A stretch of 64,000 nucleotides of DNA from Nocardia rhizosphaerihabitans. Its GTDB lineage: Bacteria > Actinomycetota > Actinomycetes > Mycobacteriales > Mycobacteriaceae. Below, one piece after another: positions 44,640-53,781 of the stretch (position 1 is its first letter; every line of letters begins with the position of its first letter). Both the position numbers and the translations under genes were made by a program. Where the stretch lies: the NCBI RefSeq assembly GCF_014646295.1, contig NZ_BMNE01000002.1, positions 436,595 to 500,594 of the forward strand. The letters are read 5' to 3'. Below the pieces are notes generated by a model. The model searched no databases. It was not told where the DNA came from and was given only the letters and a program-made list of their open reading frames with translations.

Positions 44640-45044
44640 TCAGCCGGCGGAGCGGGCGGTGGCGGTGACCGCCGAGCCCACTCGGTCGACGAGCAACGCC
44701 ATCTCGTAGCCGATACGGCCGATGTCGTGGCTCTTGTTGGCCAGAACCGCCAGGTGCGAGCCGTTTCCGACACTCATCACCAGCAGGTACCCGCGCTGCA
44801 TCTCCACGATCGACTGCATCACCTTGCCGCCGTCGAACAGGTGCGCCGCACCCATCGACAGGCTCGCCAGGCCTGCGGTCACCGCGGCCAGCTGCTCGGC
44901 CCGGTCCGCGGGCAGGTGCGGACTGGTCGCCTGCAGCAGACCGTCGGCCGAGACCAGCACCGCGTGCGAGACGCCGGGCACGTCGCGGGTGAAGCGGGCG
45001 ACCAACCAGTTCAGATTCTCGTCCGTGGGATGCGCGTTGCTCAT
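44640..45044 (-). CDS. Conservon roadblock/LC7-domain protein (CvnB)
   Basis: A 134-residue roadblock protein: [31 protein letters not shown] through [31 protein letters not shown]. The domain is found in small GTPase-activating regulators such as MglB. The start overlaps the cvnA stop by 4 bases (ATGA). Confidence 0.93.
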   Translation of the reverse strand: MSNAHPTDENLNWLVARFTRDVPGVSHAVLVSADGLLQATSPHLPADRAEQLAAVTAGLASLSMGAAHLFDGGKVMQSIVEMQRGYLLVMSVGNGSHLAVLANKSHDIGRIGYEMALLVDRVGSAVTATARSAG

Positions 45045-47821
45045 TCGAGGCCTCCGTCGTTGTACTGGATCTCGGCACGGCCACTGCGAACGCCGCTGAG
45101 ATGTCTGGTCAAGTTGTTGCGGATCTCCTCGGGATCGCGGGCGCCTGCCTCCTCGGCGGGAGTGAGTCCGCCGGGGACAAGCTGGGCGCCCGGTTTACGG
45201 ATCGGCAGCCCGCCGACGGTGCGTGAGGAAGTCGGCGGATTACCCGCGCTGGCCGCTGCCGACCAGCCCGCGTCGCCGGGGGAACTCCATGATGCGCCGT
45301 TGCCGCCGGATTCGGCAGTGGCGGAAGCGGGTTCGACGAGCCATTCCGAGACCATCCGCTGGTAGATGGGGGTCGGCGCCTCGCCGGGCACCGGTGCCAG
45401 CCGGGTGGACGACGTCGGCATCGGGTCGGCATCGGCGACCGGCTCCGGTGCGGGTGCGGGTGCGGGCTCGGGTAAACGCGGCGTCTGCCTGGCCGCGGCG
45501 AGCTCGCTCAGCGCCGAGGAGGGAACGCGTTGCGGCAGACCGAGGGATCTGTTCGCCGTGCCGTTCGAGTCGGCGGTCGGCGTGACCGGCAGATCGTCGG
45601 TGTCGTGCTCGTGCTCGGCCCACAACCCGGTCGGTTCCGCGGGTTCGGTCGACGCGGCGGGCACCGGCTCGGCCGCGGGCGGGTTCGCCGGACGACGTTG
45701 CGGCAGACCGGCACTGGTCAGCGGCGCCATGGACGGTTCGGGCCGGTCGGCGTCGAGGCCCGGCGCGACCGGTCCCGTCGGCACCAGTGGGTTCGGGCCG
45801 GTCGGCAGCGGGATGCCGATCGGGCCGGTGCCGACCGGCGGCATGATCGGGTTCGGGCCGGTGATGTCGGCCGGGGTCAGCGCGTGCGGGCCGATGGCCG
45901 AGGACGCCAGCGCGTGCGAGCCGGTCGACACGATCGGGTTGGGGCCGGTCGCCGGGCCCGACGACGCGGGCGGCGGGGAGACCAGCGCGCTGGGCAGATG
46001 CACGCTCGCGGTGATGCCCGGCTGCGGCGCCTGGGTGGCTGTGCGGCGCAGGCTGACGGTGATGGTGTGCCGCTTGGCGAGCCTGCCGACCACGAAAAGA
46101 CCCATCCGGCGGGCGGTCTCGATGGTGACCTCACCACCGGAGGCGAGCCGGTCGTTGGTCGTCTGCAGGTCCTCGGCCGACATGCCGAGACCGCGGTCGG
46201 TGATCTCGATCAGGTAGCCGCCGTCGACCGCGCGCCCGACGATGACCGCCACCGAGGTGCTCGGCGGCGAGTAGCGCAGCGCGTTGTCGATCAGCTCGGC
46301 GAGCAGATGCTCGATGTCGACCGCGGATTCACCGGCGACGACGCCGTCGGGCACATTGCCGATCTCGACCCGCTGGTAGTCCTCCACCTGGGAGACCGCG
46401 CTCCAGAGCATGTCCGACAGCGGCACCGGCGGCAGATGACCGCGGCGCAGCGCGGTGCCCGCGAGCACGAGCAGGTTGTCGCCGTTGCGGCGCATGCGGG
46501 TGGCGAGGTGGTCGAGGCGGAACAGCGTCTGCAGGCGCGACGGGTTGTCCTCGTCGTGCTCGAGTTCCTCGATGAGCGCGAGCTGCTGCTCGACCAGCGA
46601 CTGACTGCGCCGCGACAGCGTCTCGAACATGTTGCCGATCTGCAGGCGCAGGCGGGCCTGGTCGGCGGCCAGATTCAGCGCCTGCTCGTGGATCTCGTCG
46701 ACGGCGCGGGCGAGCTGGCCGACCTCGTCGGTGGAATGCACCCCCACCGGGGCGATCTCGGGCGTCGCGCCGCCGCTACGGACCACGGCCAGCTCGTCGG
46801 GCAGCTTCACGTGCGCGACCTCGAGCGCGTCGCGGCGCAGCCTGCGCACCGGGACGACCAGCGTGCGGGCGACCGCCAGCGCCAGCGCCAGGCCCGCCAG
46901 CAGCATGCCGAGCACCAGGGTGGTCTCGCGCAGCGCCGCGGTCTGGGCGTTCGCGGTGTTGGTGTCGAGCGTGCGGTCGATGTTGTCGAGCAGGGTGGCG
47001 ATGCTCGACGCGTAGGTGTCGGCGCTGACCTGCAGGGTGTTGAGCACCGCGGCGTTGGTGGTCGGATCGCCGTTGTTCTGGCTGAACACGCTGATCCTGG
47101 TCTGCACCGCGTCGAGCAGCGCGCCCATGCTGCCCGCGTTCTCCGGCATGATCATGCCGTAGGTCTTGATCATGGTGGACTCGGAGCCGAGCTCGACGAG
47201 CATCTTGGCCCGCGCGCTCTGGCTGCGGCCCGCGTCGGGGGAGACGACCAGCGTGCGCTCGCGGGTGAGCACCCTCCTGGCCTGGTGCAGCGCGGTGACC
47301 TGGAGGAAGTAGCGCTGGACGACGAAGTCCTCGACCTGCGGGGTCTTGGCGAGCGCGTTGCCGATCCGTTCCCCGATCTCGTCGGTCTGCTCGCCGACCA
47401 TCGCCGGGGAGCCGCCGCGCACGGTGTTGCGCAGGGTGGAGCCGGTGGCGGTGGCCGCGGTGAGTTCGGCCGCGACGGCGGGGTCGATCCTGGCCGAGCG
47501 CAGTGCGTTCTGGACCTCGGCGAGCGCCTGGTCGTAGGTGGTCAGCGCGGCGTCGGTCTGCGGGTCGGCGATCGCACCCCAGTTGGCGGTGGCCGCGATC
47601 GCGAGTTGTTCGGTCGCGGTGGCGAATTTGACGACGGGACGGATGACGGTGGCTTGCTCGGTGGCCGCGCCGAGCTGCGTCATCGTTTGCAGCTCGTTGT
47701 TGATCCGCAGCACGGCGAACGTGGTCGCCAGCATCACCGGCAGCACCAGCACCACACCGACCTTGCGCGTTACCGACCAGTTCGACAGGCTGAATTGCCA
47801 GGAGCGCGATGCAGGTTCCAT
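45041..47821 (-). CDS. Conservon sensor histidine kinase-like protein (CvnA)
   Basis: A 926-residue membrane sensor. TM1 is near 20-40 and TM2 near 305-325, flanking an extracytoplasmic nitrate/nitrite-sensor-like (NIT) helical domain. A HAMP-like linker is followed by a coiled coil and HATPase_c domain with N-box [13 protein letters not shown]1 ITDRGLGMS and later [19 protein letters not shown]. The phosphoacceptor His of an ordinary DHp domain is not evident. The 300-residue tail is Pro-rich, with repeated TGPNPI units and three GLPxRxP motifs. This is the CvnA class. It heads the operon cvnA-B-C-D plus a membrane protein. Confidence 0.9.
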   Translation of the reverse strand: MEPASRSWQFSLSNWSVTRKVGVVLVLPVMLATTFAVLRINNELQTMTQLGAATEQATVIRPVVKFATATEQLAIAATANWGAIADPQTDAALTTYDQALAEVQNALRSARIDPAVAAELTAATATGSTLRNTVRGGSPAMVGEQTDEIGERIGNALAKTPQVEDFVVQRYFLQVTALHQARRVLTRERTLVVSPDAGRSQSARAKMLVELGSESTMIKTYGMIMPENAGSMGALLDAVQTRISVFSQNNGDPTTNAAVLNTLQVSADTYASSIATLLDNIDRTLDTNTANAQTAALRETTLVLGMLLAGLALALAVARTLVVPVRRLRRDALEVAHVKLPDELAVVRSGGATPEIAPVGVHSTDEVGQLARAVDEIHEQALNLAADQARLRLQIGNMFETLSRRSQSLVEQQLALIEELEHDEDNPSRLQTLFRLDHLATRMRRNGDNLLVLAGTALRRGHLPPVPLSDMLWSAVSQVEDYQRVEIGNVPDGVVAGESAVDIEHLLAELIDNALRYSPPSTSVAVIVGRAVDGGYLIEITDRGLGMSAEDLQTTNDRLASGGEVTIETARRMGLFVVGRLAKRHTITVSLRRTATQAPQPGITASVHLPSALVSPPPASSGPATGPNPIVSTGSHALASSAIGPHALTPADITGPNPIMPPVGTGPIGIPLPTGPNPLVPTGPVAPGLDADRPEPSMAPLTSAGLPQRRPANPPAAEPVPAASTEPAEPTGLWAEHEHDTDDLPVTPTADSNGTANRSLGLPQRVPSSALSELAAARQTPRLPEPAPAPAPEPVADADPMPTSSTRLAPVPGEAPTPIYQRMVSEWLVEPASATAESGGNGASWSSPGDAGWSAAASAGNPPTSSRTVGGLPIRKPGAQLVPGGLTPAEEAGARDPEEIRNNLTRHLSGVRSGRAEIQYNDGGLE

Positions 47822-48123
47822 CCGCGTGCGTTGCCTCTGCTTCCACGTGTGACCCCGGCCCGCGCGGGGAGGTCGCGGAGTGATGCGAGCGCAGAACCAA
47901 CTGGAGGTCTTCTTTTATCGCAGGAAAGATACCGTGCCGGGTGGTCAACGGCAATCCGGGCCACTCGGTCTGTAATTCGCCGAATATGCGCTGACACAAA
48001 GACGATTCACGCGGATTTGTCAAGGGCGACAGGCCGCCGCGCCCCACTGCTTCGGGCCGTCCTCGGCCACGCCGGGCGCGACCCTCTCAGTGCGTTCTCA
48101 GTCGATCACGGCAAACTGAGCAC
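47822..48123. other. Divergent intergenic region, cvnA/mprA
   Basis: 302 bases with no convincing gene. It contains the TCTCAG direct repeat (MprA-like box) close to mprA and presumably the cvnA promoter in the less GC-rich stretch around 47910-47950. Confidence 0.6.
48085..48101. promoter_or_regulatory. MprA-box-like direct repeat upstream of mprA
   Basis: TCTCAG at 48085-48090 and 48096-48101, an 11-base period, 23 bases before the mprA start. It fits the MprA site known from M. tuberculosis as two loosely conserved direct repeats, indicating autoregulation. Confidence 0.8.
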
Positions 48124-48810
48124 ATGCGCATTCTGGTAGTCGACGACGATCGCGCCGTGCGGGAATCTCTGCGCCGGTCGCTGAGCTTCAACGGCTACAC
48201 CGTCGACCTCGCGGTCGACGGCATGGACGCATTGGAGAAAGTCACCGCGGCCAGGCCCGATGCCCTGGTTCTCGATGTGATGATGCCCAGACTGGACGGT
48301 CTGGAAGTGTGCCGCAGGCTGCGCAGCACCGGCGACGATCTGCCGATTCTCGTTTTGACCGCGCGCGATTCGGTCTCCGAACGCGTCGCGGGCCTCGATG
48401 CGGGCGCCGACGATTATTTGCCGAAGCCTTTCGCGTTGGAGGAATTGCTGGCGCGTTTACGCGCGTTGCTGCGTCGCCGGGCGCCCGACCCGGGCGAAGC
48501 ATCGGAAGCGATGGTGTTCGCTGACTTGTCGCTGGATCCGGTGACACGTGAGGTCTCGCGCGGCGAACGCGCCATCAGCCTCACCAGAACCGAGTTCTCG
48601 TTGCTCGAGATGTTGATGGCCAATCCACGCCGCGTGCTCACCCGCGGGCGCATCCTCGAAGAGGTCTGGGGCTACGACTTTCCCACCTCGGGAAATGCGC
48701 TGGAGGTCTACATCGGCTATTTGCGGCGCAAGACCGAGGCCGACGGCGAGGAACGGCTGATCCACACCGTGCGCGGCGTCGGCTACGTGCTGCGCGAGAC
48801 TCCTCCCTAG
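48124..48810 (+). CDS. mprA: Response regulator MprA (OmpR family)
   Basis: A 228-residue regulator: receiver domain with [10 protein letters not shown], phosphoacceptor Asp51 in [13 protein letters not shown], Lys in [21 protein letters not shown], and a C-terminal winged helix ([59 protein letters not shown]). It matches M. tuberculosis MprA (Rv0981) in length and context. With MprB it responds to envelope stress and controls pepD and sigma-factor genes. mprB starts 9 bases downstream. Confidence 0.95.
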   Translation: MRILVVDDDRAVRESLRRSLSFNGYTVDLAVDGMDALEKVTAARPDALVLDVMMPRLDGLEVCRRLRSTGDDLPILVLTARDSVSERVAGLDAGADDYLPKPFALEELLARLRALLRRRAPDPGEASEAMVFADLSLDPVTREVSRGERAISLTRTEFSLLEMLMANPRRVLTRGRILEEVWGYDFPTSGNALEVYIGYLRRKTEADGEERLIHTVRGVGYVLRETPP

Positions 48811-48819
48811 GCGGCGGGC

Positions 48820-50280
48820 ATGGCACACAAGGAACCCGTGGTCGCGGTCTTACGGCGGCCGCCCGACGGCGGCGAGATGCGGCCGCCGATGCCGCTGACC
48901 CGCTCGGTGTCGCTGCGCTGGCGGGTGACGCTGCTGGCGGCGTCGGTGGTGCTCATCGCCGTCGCGGTCACCTCGATCGCGGCCTACGCGATGGTGGCGC
49001 GGGCGCTCTACGCCGACGTCGACGCCCAGCTCGAGGCGCGCGCGGCGACGATGATCAACAACAACTTCGAAACGCTCGGTTTCCAGACGATCGTGCTGGC
49101 CGGGCTGTTTTCCAACGATGTCGGCGTGGCGCTGATCTACGCCGACCACAAGCCGTACATGCCGCCGCAGCAGACGATTCCGCCGGTGGGCGCCCAGGAA
49201 CTCGCCGTCGCCGACGGCAAGTACAGTTCCTCGCTGCGCACCGTCGGCGACCAGCGGGTCCTCGCGGCGCGCACGCACAGCGGCGCGACGCTGATCATCT
49301 CCCAGAAGCTCTACCGCACCAGGGAGGTGCTCGACCGGCTGGCGTGGCTGCTGTTCGTCGTCGGCGCCTGCGGCGTCGTGCTCGCCGCTGCGGCCGGCAC
49401 CGCGGTGGGCCGCACCGGCCTGCGCCCGATCGCCCGGCTGACCGCGGCCACCGAGCGCGTCGCCCGCACCGACGACCTGACCCCGATCCCGGTCACCGGC
49501 GACGACGAACTGGCCAGGCTCACCGACAGTTTCAACACGATGCTGCGGGCGCTGGCCGAATCGCGCGATCGCCAGCGCAGGCTCGTCGCCGACGCGGGCC
49601 ACGAACTGCGCACCCCGCTGACCTCGCTGCGCACCAACATGGAACTGCTCATCGCCTCCGGTAGGCCGGGCGCGCCCCAGCTGCCCGACGAGGACATGGC
49701 CGAGCTGCGCGCCGATGTGGTCGCCCAGATCGAGGAGCTGTCGACGCTGGTCGGCGACCTGGTCGACCTGGCCCGCGAGGACGCGCCCGAAACCGTCTAC
49801 GAGCGGGTCGATCTCGGCGAGGTCGCCGAGCGGGCGCTGGAGCGGGCCCGCCGCAGGCGCACCGGCATCACCTTCACCGCCGAGCTGCGTCCCTGGTTCG
49901 TCTACGGCCACGAGGCCGGGCTGGAACGCGCGGTGCTCAACGTGCTCGACAACGCGGCGAAATGGAGTCCCGGCGACGCCGAGGTGCGCATCACCATGCG
50001 CCCGGCCGGGCCCGGCCTGCTCGAACTGGCGGTGGCCGATGCCGGTCCCGGTATTCCGGCGGGGGAGCGCGAGCTGGTCTTCGAGCGCTTCTACCGCACG
50101 ACCGCCTCGCGCTCGATGCCCGGCTCGGGGCTGGGGCTGGCGATCGTCAAGCAGGTGGTCACCAAGCACGGTGGCACGATCGCGGTCGACACCTCCGACC
50201 GCGGCGGCACCCTGGTCCGGATCGTGTTGCCCGGTGAGGCACCGGTGGTTCCGGACGATTCCGAGGCCGGACCGGTGTGA
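48820..50280 (+). CDS. mprB: Sensor histidine kinase MprB
   Basis: A 486-residue sensor with TM1 near 36-60 and TM2 near 175-195, an extracytoplasmic domain of about 115 residues, HAMP, and H-box VADAGHELRTPLTSLRTNMELL with phosphoacceptor His261. The N-box is VLNVLDNAAKWSPG, with G-boxes DAGPGIPAGERE and GSGLGLAIVKQVV. It is the partner of MprA. Downstream ATGs (about 20-24 residues in) are alternative starts; the first ATG gives an unusual basic/Pro N-terminus. Confidence 0.95.
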   Translation: MAHKEPVVAVLRRPPDGGEMRPPMPLTRSVSLRWRVTLLAASVVLIAVAVTSIAAYAMVARALYADVDAQLEARAATMINNNFETLGFQTIVLAGLFSNDVGVALIYADHKPYMPPQQTIPPVGAQELAVADGKYSSSLRTVGDQRVLAARTHSGATLIISQKLYRTREVLDRLAWLLFVVGACGVVLAAAAGTAVGRTGLRPIARLTAATERVARTDDLTPIPVTGDDELARLTDSFNTMLRALAESRDRQRRLVADAGHELRTPLTSLRTNMELLIASGRPGAPQLPDEDMAELRADVVAQIEELSTLVGDLVDLAREDAPETVYERVDLGEVAERALERARRRRTGITFTAELRPWFVYGHEAGLERAVLNVLDNAAKWSPGDAEVRITMRPAGPGLLELAVADAGPGIPAGERELVFERFYRTTASRSMPGSGLGLAIVKQVVTKHGGTIAVDTSDRGGTLVRIVLPGEAPVVPDDSEAGPV

Positions 50281-50314
50281 TCGGCCGCGGAGTCTCGGCG
50301 AACTGACGGGGCGA

Positions 50315-50331
50315 TCTCAGCCGCCTCTCAG
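50315..50331. promoter_or_regulatory. MprA-box-like direct repeat upstream of pepD
   Basis: TCTCAG at 50315-50320 and 50326-50331, the same 11-base period as the site upstream of mprA, 46 bases before the pepD start. The repeated identical spacing supports control of pepD by MprA. Confidence 0.82.
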
Positions 50332-50376
50332 TAGCCGTCACGAAGCTGGTCAGCAAGCGTGAGGAGACAAGACACC

Positions 50377-51774
50377 ATGACCGACGATCCCCAGCACCGA
50401 CCTGCTGACCGGCCCGCCGATCCCGGATCCGGCAGCGCGGACCATCCCGCCGAGGCCCAGCAGCACGGCAGGCAAGCCCCGTACGCCGGCCAGGCGCAGC
50501 CGCAGAACCCGGCACAGCCGTTCGGCTCGGCACAGCAGTACGGCGCGCCGGAGTCGCACGGCACCGCTCCGCTGCCTGGCGTGTCGGTATACGGCGCGCC
50601 GCACGGTAGCCAGCCGCCTTTCGGGGCACAGCCCGGGCCGTTCGCCGCGGCGCCCGCACAGGCGCCGCAGCGTAGGCCGCTGCGGCTCGGCCTGGTCGCC
50701 GGTGCGACCGCGCTGGCCCTGGTCAGCGGTGGCGTCGGCGGTGTGGTCGGCGTGCTGGCCACCGGCTCGGACTCCGCGACGGTGACCAATGCGCTCGATG
50801 TCCCCAAGCCCGCGGTCAACAACGCCGTCAACGCGCCGGCGGGCTCGACGCAGGCGGTTGCTCAGCGGGTGCTGCCCAGTGTCGTGATGATCAAGGTGGC
50901 CGGTACGCGCGCCTCCGGCGAGGGCTCGGGGGTCGTGTTGTCTTCCGACGGGCTGATCCTCACCAACAATCACGTCGCCGCGGGCGCCGGCGCCTCGGCG
51001 AAGATGGAGGTGGTGTTCAGCGACGGCAGCACCGCCCCGGCCACCATGATCGGCGCCGATCCGGTCTCGGATCTGGCCGTCATCAAGGCCTCCGGCAAGA
51101 GCGGGCTCACGCCGATCGAACTCGGCACCTCCGACGGTCTCGCGGTGGGTCAGCCGGTGATCGCGATCGGCTCGCCGCTCGGCCTGGCCGGCACCGTCAC
51201 CACCGGCATCGTGTCCGCGCTCAATCGCCCGGTCTCCACCAGCGGCGAGGGCACGCCCAGCCAGGTCAACCCGGTGATCGACGCGATCCAGACCGACGCG
51301 GCGATCAACCCGGGCAACTCCGGCGGTGCCCTGGTCGACGCCCAGGGCAAGCTGATCGGCATCAACACCGCCATCGCCAGCCTCGGTGGCGAAGCGGCGG
51401 GTGCGCAGAGCGGGTCGATCGGCCTCGGCTTCGCGATCCCGGTGGATCAGGCCCGCCGGGTCGCCGACGAACTGATCAAGACCGGGCACGCCACCTACGC
51501 CCAGATCGGGATCAAGCTGCGGCCGCTGGACACCGCGGCCCGGGTTCTCGAGGTCACCCCGGACGGCCCCGCCGCCAAGGCCGGCATCCCGGCGGGCGCG
51601 ATCGTCACCCGGCTCGACGACCGGCCGATCGATTCCGGCGACGCGCTGATCGCGGCGGTCCGTTCGCATCAGCCGGGCGACAAGGTGAAGCTCACCTATA
51701 CCGACGAGCAGGGCGGCAACGCCAAGACCGTCGAGGTCACGCTCACCGCCGCCGCGGCGGAGGGCGGCCGATGA
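50377..51774 (+). CDS. pepD: HtrA-like serine protease PepD (S1C, PDZ domain)
   Basis: A 465-residue protein. A Gln/Pro-rich cytoplasmic N-terminus (about 1-100) is followed by one membrane segment (GATALALVSGGVGGVVGVLA), a trypsin-like domain with His in LTNNHVAAG, Asp in DPVSDLAVIK and Ser in NPGNSGGAL, and a C-terminal PDZ domain (LRPLDTAARVLEVTPDGPAAKAGIPAGAIV). The triad is complete. It acts outside the membrane as a protease/chaperone for envelope stress. GAGGAG precedes ATG. A TCTCAG repeat pair upstream marks it as an MprA target; moaB2 is translationally coupled. Confidence 0.95.
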   Translation: MTDDPQHRPADRPADPGSGSADHPAEAQQHGRQAPYAGQAQPQNPAQPFGSAQQYGAPESHGTAPLPGVSVYGAPHGSQPPFGAQPGPFAAAPAQAPQRRPLRLGLVAGATALALVSGGVGGVVGVLATGSDSATVTNALDVPKPAVNNAVNAPAGSTQAVAQRVLPSVVMIKVAGTRASGEGSGVVLSSDGLILTNNHVAAGAGASAKMEVVFSDGSTAPATMIGADPVSDLAVIKASGKSGLTPIELGTSDGLAVGQPVIAIGSPLGLAGTVTTGIVSALNRPVSTSGEGTPSQVNPVIDAIQTDAAINPGNSGGALVDAQGKLIGINTAIASLGGEAAGAQSGSIGLGFAIPVDQARRVADELIKTGHATYAQIGIKLRPLDTAARVLEVTPDGPAAKAGIPAGAIVTRLDDRPIDSGDALIAAVRSHQPGDKVKLTYTDEQGGNAKTVEVTLTAAAAEGGR

Positions 51775-51815
51775 TGCGTTCGAGCGCGGCACTGTCGTGT
51801 GTAGGCGCTACGGTG

Positions 51816-52316
51816 ATGAGCATGGACATCGATGCTCCCGTGGCAGGGCGTGCACTGGTTGTTGTCGTCGACGATCGGACGGCACATGGCGGCGTGGATT
51901 CGCTCGGCCCGCTCGTCACCGAACTGCTCAGCGAAGCGGGCTTCCTCGTCGACGCCTCGGTGACGGTGCAGGCCGAGGAGGTCGAGATTCGCAACGCGCT
52001 CAACACCGCGGTCATCGGCGGCGTCGACCTGGTGATCTCGGTCGGCGGCACGGGGATGTCGCCGCGCGATGTCACCCCCGAGGCGACCGCGCAGGTGCTC
52101 GACCGCGAACTGCCCGGCATCACCGAGGCGCTGCGCGCGTCCGGCCGGGTGGCCGGCTCGCTGGACGCGGGGCTCTCGCGCGGCGTCGCGGGCATCTCCG
52201 GCAGCACCCTCGTGGTGAACCTGCCGGGTAGCCGCGCGGCGATCCGCGACGGCATGGCGACCCTCGGCCCGCTCGCGAGCCGGGCGATCGGCGAGCTCTC
52301 CGGATTGGACGAGTGA
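51816..52316 (+). CDS. moaB2: Molybdopterin adenylyltransferase-like protein MoaB2/Mog
   Basis: A 166-residue MogA/MoaB fold protein: GRALVVVVDDRTAHGGVDSLGPLVTELLSEAGF, then VISVGGTGMSPRDVTPEAT and GSTLVVNLPGSRAAIRDGM. The start at 51816 gives MSMDIDAPVAGRALVVVV, matching mycobacterial MoaB2 (Rv0984). An earlier ATG at 51771 overlaps the pepD stop (ATGA) and would add 15 residues. M. tuberculosis MoaB2 has been linked to binding sigma factor E as well as molybdopterin metabolism; the position after mprAB-pepD fits a stress role. Confidence 0.9.
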   Translation: MSMDIDAPVAGRALVVVVDDRTAHGGVDSLGPLVTELLSEAGFLVDASVTVQAEEVEIRNALNTAVIGGVDLVISVGGTGMSPRDVTPEATAQVLDRELPGITEALRASGRVAGSLDAGLSRGVAGISGSTLVVNLPGSRAAIRDGMATLGPLASRAIGELSGLDE

Positions 52317-52321
52317 GGGCA

Positions 52322-52513
52322 GTGACTTCGCAGGACAGCACGTCGCCGCGCGATCCGGAGGCGGCCAGGCGCAAGGCCGCCGAGGCCGCGCGGCTGGCGC
52401 GGATATTCGGCGACGTGCTGCCTGAAACCACCGGCGACGAGCGCGGCGACGGCGGCGGGCGCTCTGATAACGACGAATGGTTACGTTCGCAGGTACCGCC
52501 GCATCACGGGTGA
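52322..52513 (+). CDS. Small charged protein downstream of moaB2
   Basis: A 63-residue hydrophilic protein: DPEAARRKAAEAARLARIFGDVLPETTGDERG, then DNDEWLRSQVPPHHG. The central helix with alternating Ala/Arg/Lys and the C-terminal DEWLRxxxPPHH are seen in small conserved actinobacterial proteins at this locus. GTG at 52322 has GAGG upstream; a GTG at 52313 overlapping the moaB2 stop is an alternative. The function is unknown. Confidence 0.75.
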   Translation: MTSQDSTSPRDPEAARRKAAEAARLARIFGDVLPETTGDERGDGGGRSDNDEWLRSQVPPHHG

Positions 52514-52526
52514 CCGTACCGTTATC

Positions 52527-52543
52527 TACGTAGCTGCTACGTA
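52527..52543. promoter_or_regulatory. Perfect 8-1-8 palindrome after the moaB2 operon
   Basis: TACGTAGC-T-GCTACGTA lies 14 bases after the small gene. It is either a regulator site or a weak terminator hairpin followed by AATAA. Confidence 0.5.
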
Positions 52544-52600
52544 ATAAACCCTCACCGAAATGCGGTTTTCGGTGTGATTGCGAACAGGCGACAATTCCTC

Positions 52601-52624
52601 AGGACCACGCGAAAGCGTGGTCCT
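52601..52624 (+). terminator. Intrinsic terminator of the mprAB-pepD-moaB2 region
   Basis: AGGACCACGC-GAAA-GCGTGGTCCT, a perfect 10-bp stem capped by a GNRA tetraloop, followed by TTGTCG, 88 bases after the last small gene. Confidence 0.88.
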
Positions 52625-53035
52625 TTGTCGTATAAGTGTTCGAAACCGGTGAGTAGCCGACCTGCGGTCCACCCCCGTTGACACGGCGGATCTCGGATGC
52701 ATTGATGCACGTCAAAGCATGTGGCGATGTGCGCACGTGTGTGGGGGGTCACAATGAAATTTACGAACTCTTTCGTTGCCGGAACGACGGCGCAGCGTTT
52801 AATGTTCGCCATCGAGCCATCAACTATTGGCCCCCGCAGTACCCCACTTCTATGCGTTGAACCACCCGGTGGAGCCCTGGCTCGGGTTCGCCACACCGGC
52901 CCCGGCCGTATCGTCGAAATAACAGTTGGTTACGTAACGGCAACAAAGGGGCGACACACTGAGCTGGGCCTGTGAGGTCCACCCGTTCGGTCTCGAAAGT
53001 CGAGGCCGGCTGCTAGACACCTGATGAGGGGAAGT

Positions 53036-53716
53036 ATGAGCGAGAACCGCACCACCGGTGTGCGCCGCGGAGCCCGTGCCGCGGGCGTCGGCGCTGCCGC
53101 GGCCGCCGTGGCCTTCGGCCTGCTGTCGACCGGTGCCGCCAATGCCGACACCTTCGTGCCGTTGCCGGACGGCCAGAAGGTCAGCCCTGCCGGCGTGACC
53201 ATCACCCGTACGGGTGAGCACGCCCTGATCTCGCCGTCGCTGGCCGCCAACGGCGCGGGCCGCGTCGTCTGGGTCTCGGGCTCCGCGATCGCCGAGGTCG
53301 CCGACACCCCCGAGGGCGAGGTCGGCCCCTGGAACGGCCCGACCGGCCGTCCCGGCTCCAACAACTCCTCCACCCACGGCACCTCCCAGCTGAACACCGG
53401 CTACATCGTCGGTTGCCAGGTGAGCATCGCCGACGACGCGATCGGCGCCGGTGTGTCCGGTGGCGTGAGCACCGGCGGCGTGAGCGCCGGCGGTTCGATC
53501 GGTGTCAACCTGGGCCCGGGCGAGGTCAAGTTCGTCCAGATCAGCTCGAAGGACATCCAGAAGGCCGGCACCTACGCGATCGATTACCAGGACGCCGAGA
53601 TCGAGATCCAGGGCTGCGCCGGTTACGCGCAGGCCCGGGCGTACACCGTGGTCGAGATCATCGGCGACCACTACTCGAAGACCACCCTCTACGGCATGCC
53701 GTTCAGCATCGGCTGA
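53036..53716 (+). CDS. MspA/NfpA-type outer-membrane porin, pair 1 first subunit
   Basis: A 226-residue precursor with a basic N-terminus (MSENRTTGVRRGAR), a hydrophobic core and AxA cleavage site (GAANA|DTFVPLP), giving a mature protein of about 186 residues. The MspA fold is indicated by the DTFVPLPDG N-terminus, RVVWVSGSA strands, NTGYIVGCQV and the C-terminal IQGCAGYAQARAYTVVEIIGDHYSKTTLYG. Two cysteines are conserved in all four paralogues here. It would form a water-filled channel in the mycolic-acid outer membrane. N. farcinica NfpA and NfpB form a hetero-oligomeric channel, and this gene pairs with the next. ATG follows GAGGGG. Confidence 0.93.
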   Translation: MSENRTTGVRRGARAAGVGAAAAAVAFGLLSTGAANADTFVPLPDGQKVSPAGVTITRTGEHALISPSLAANGAGRVVWVSGSAIAEVADTPEGEVGPWNGPTGRPGSNNSSTHGTSQLNTGYIVGCQVSIADDAIGAGVSGGVSTGGVSAGGSIGVNLGPGEVKFVQISSKDIQKAGTYAIDYQDAEIEIQGCAGYAQARAYTVVEIIGDHYSKTTLYGMPFSIG

Positions 53717-53781
53717 CGTCTTTCGAACTGTACGAATCTTCTTCTCGCTGCGGCGAACTCAATCCTCGAGGGATGAATCCA

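Larger units (their letters stand above)
52514..53035. other. Long intergenic region upstream of the first porin pair
   Basis: 522 bases containing a palindrome (52527-52543), a terminator (52601-52624), a TTGACA hexamer at 52678-52683 that could be a porin promoter -35, and GTTACGTAAC (52929-52938), a perfect palindrome sharing TACGTA with the first. A long, less GC-rich 5' leader would precede the porin mRNA. A frame from 52754 (about 73 codons) has a good ribosome-binding site but uses rare codons (TTA, ATA, CTA), so I do not call it. Confidence 0.6.

Noticed and set aside
45530..48139. An 869-codon plus-strand frame opposite cvnA
   Set aside because: Pure antisense shadow, Gly/Arg/Asp-rich without family resemblance.
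52754..52975. A short frame (MKFTNSFVAG...) in the porin leader with a good ribosome-binding site
   Set aside because: It uses TTA, ATA and CTA codons that are rare in this DNA, and has no signal, motif or homology I recognise. It could be a leader peptide but support is too thin.
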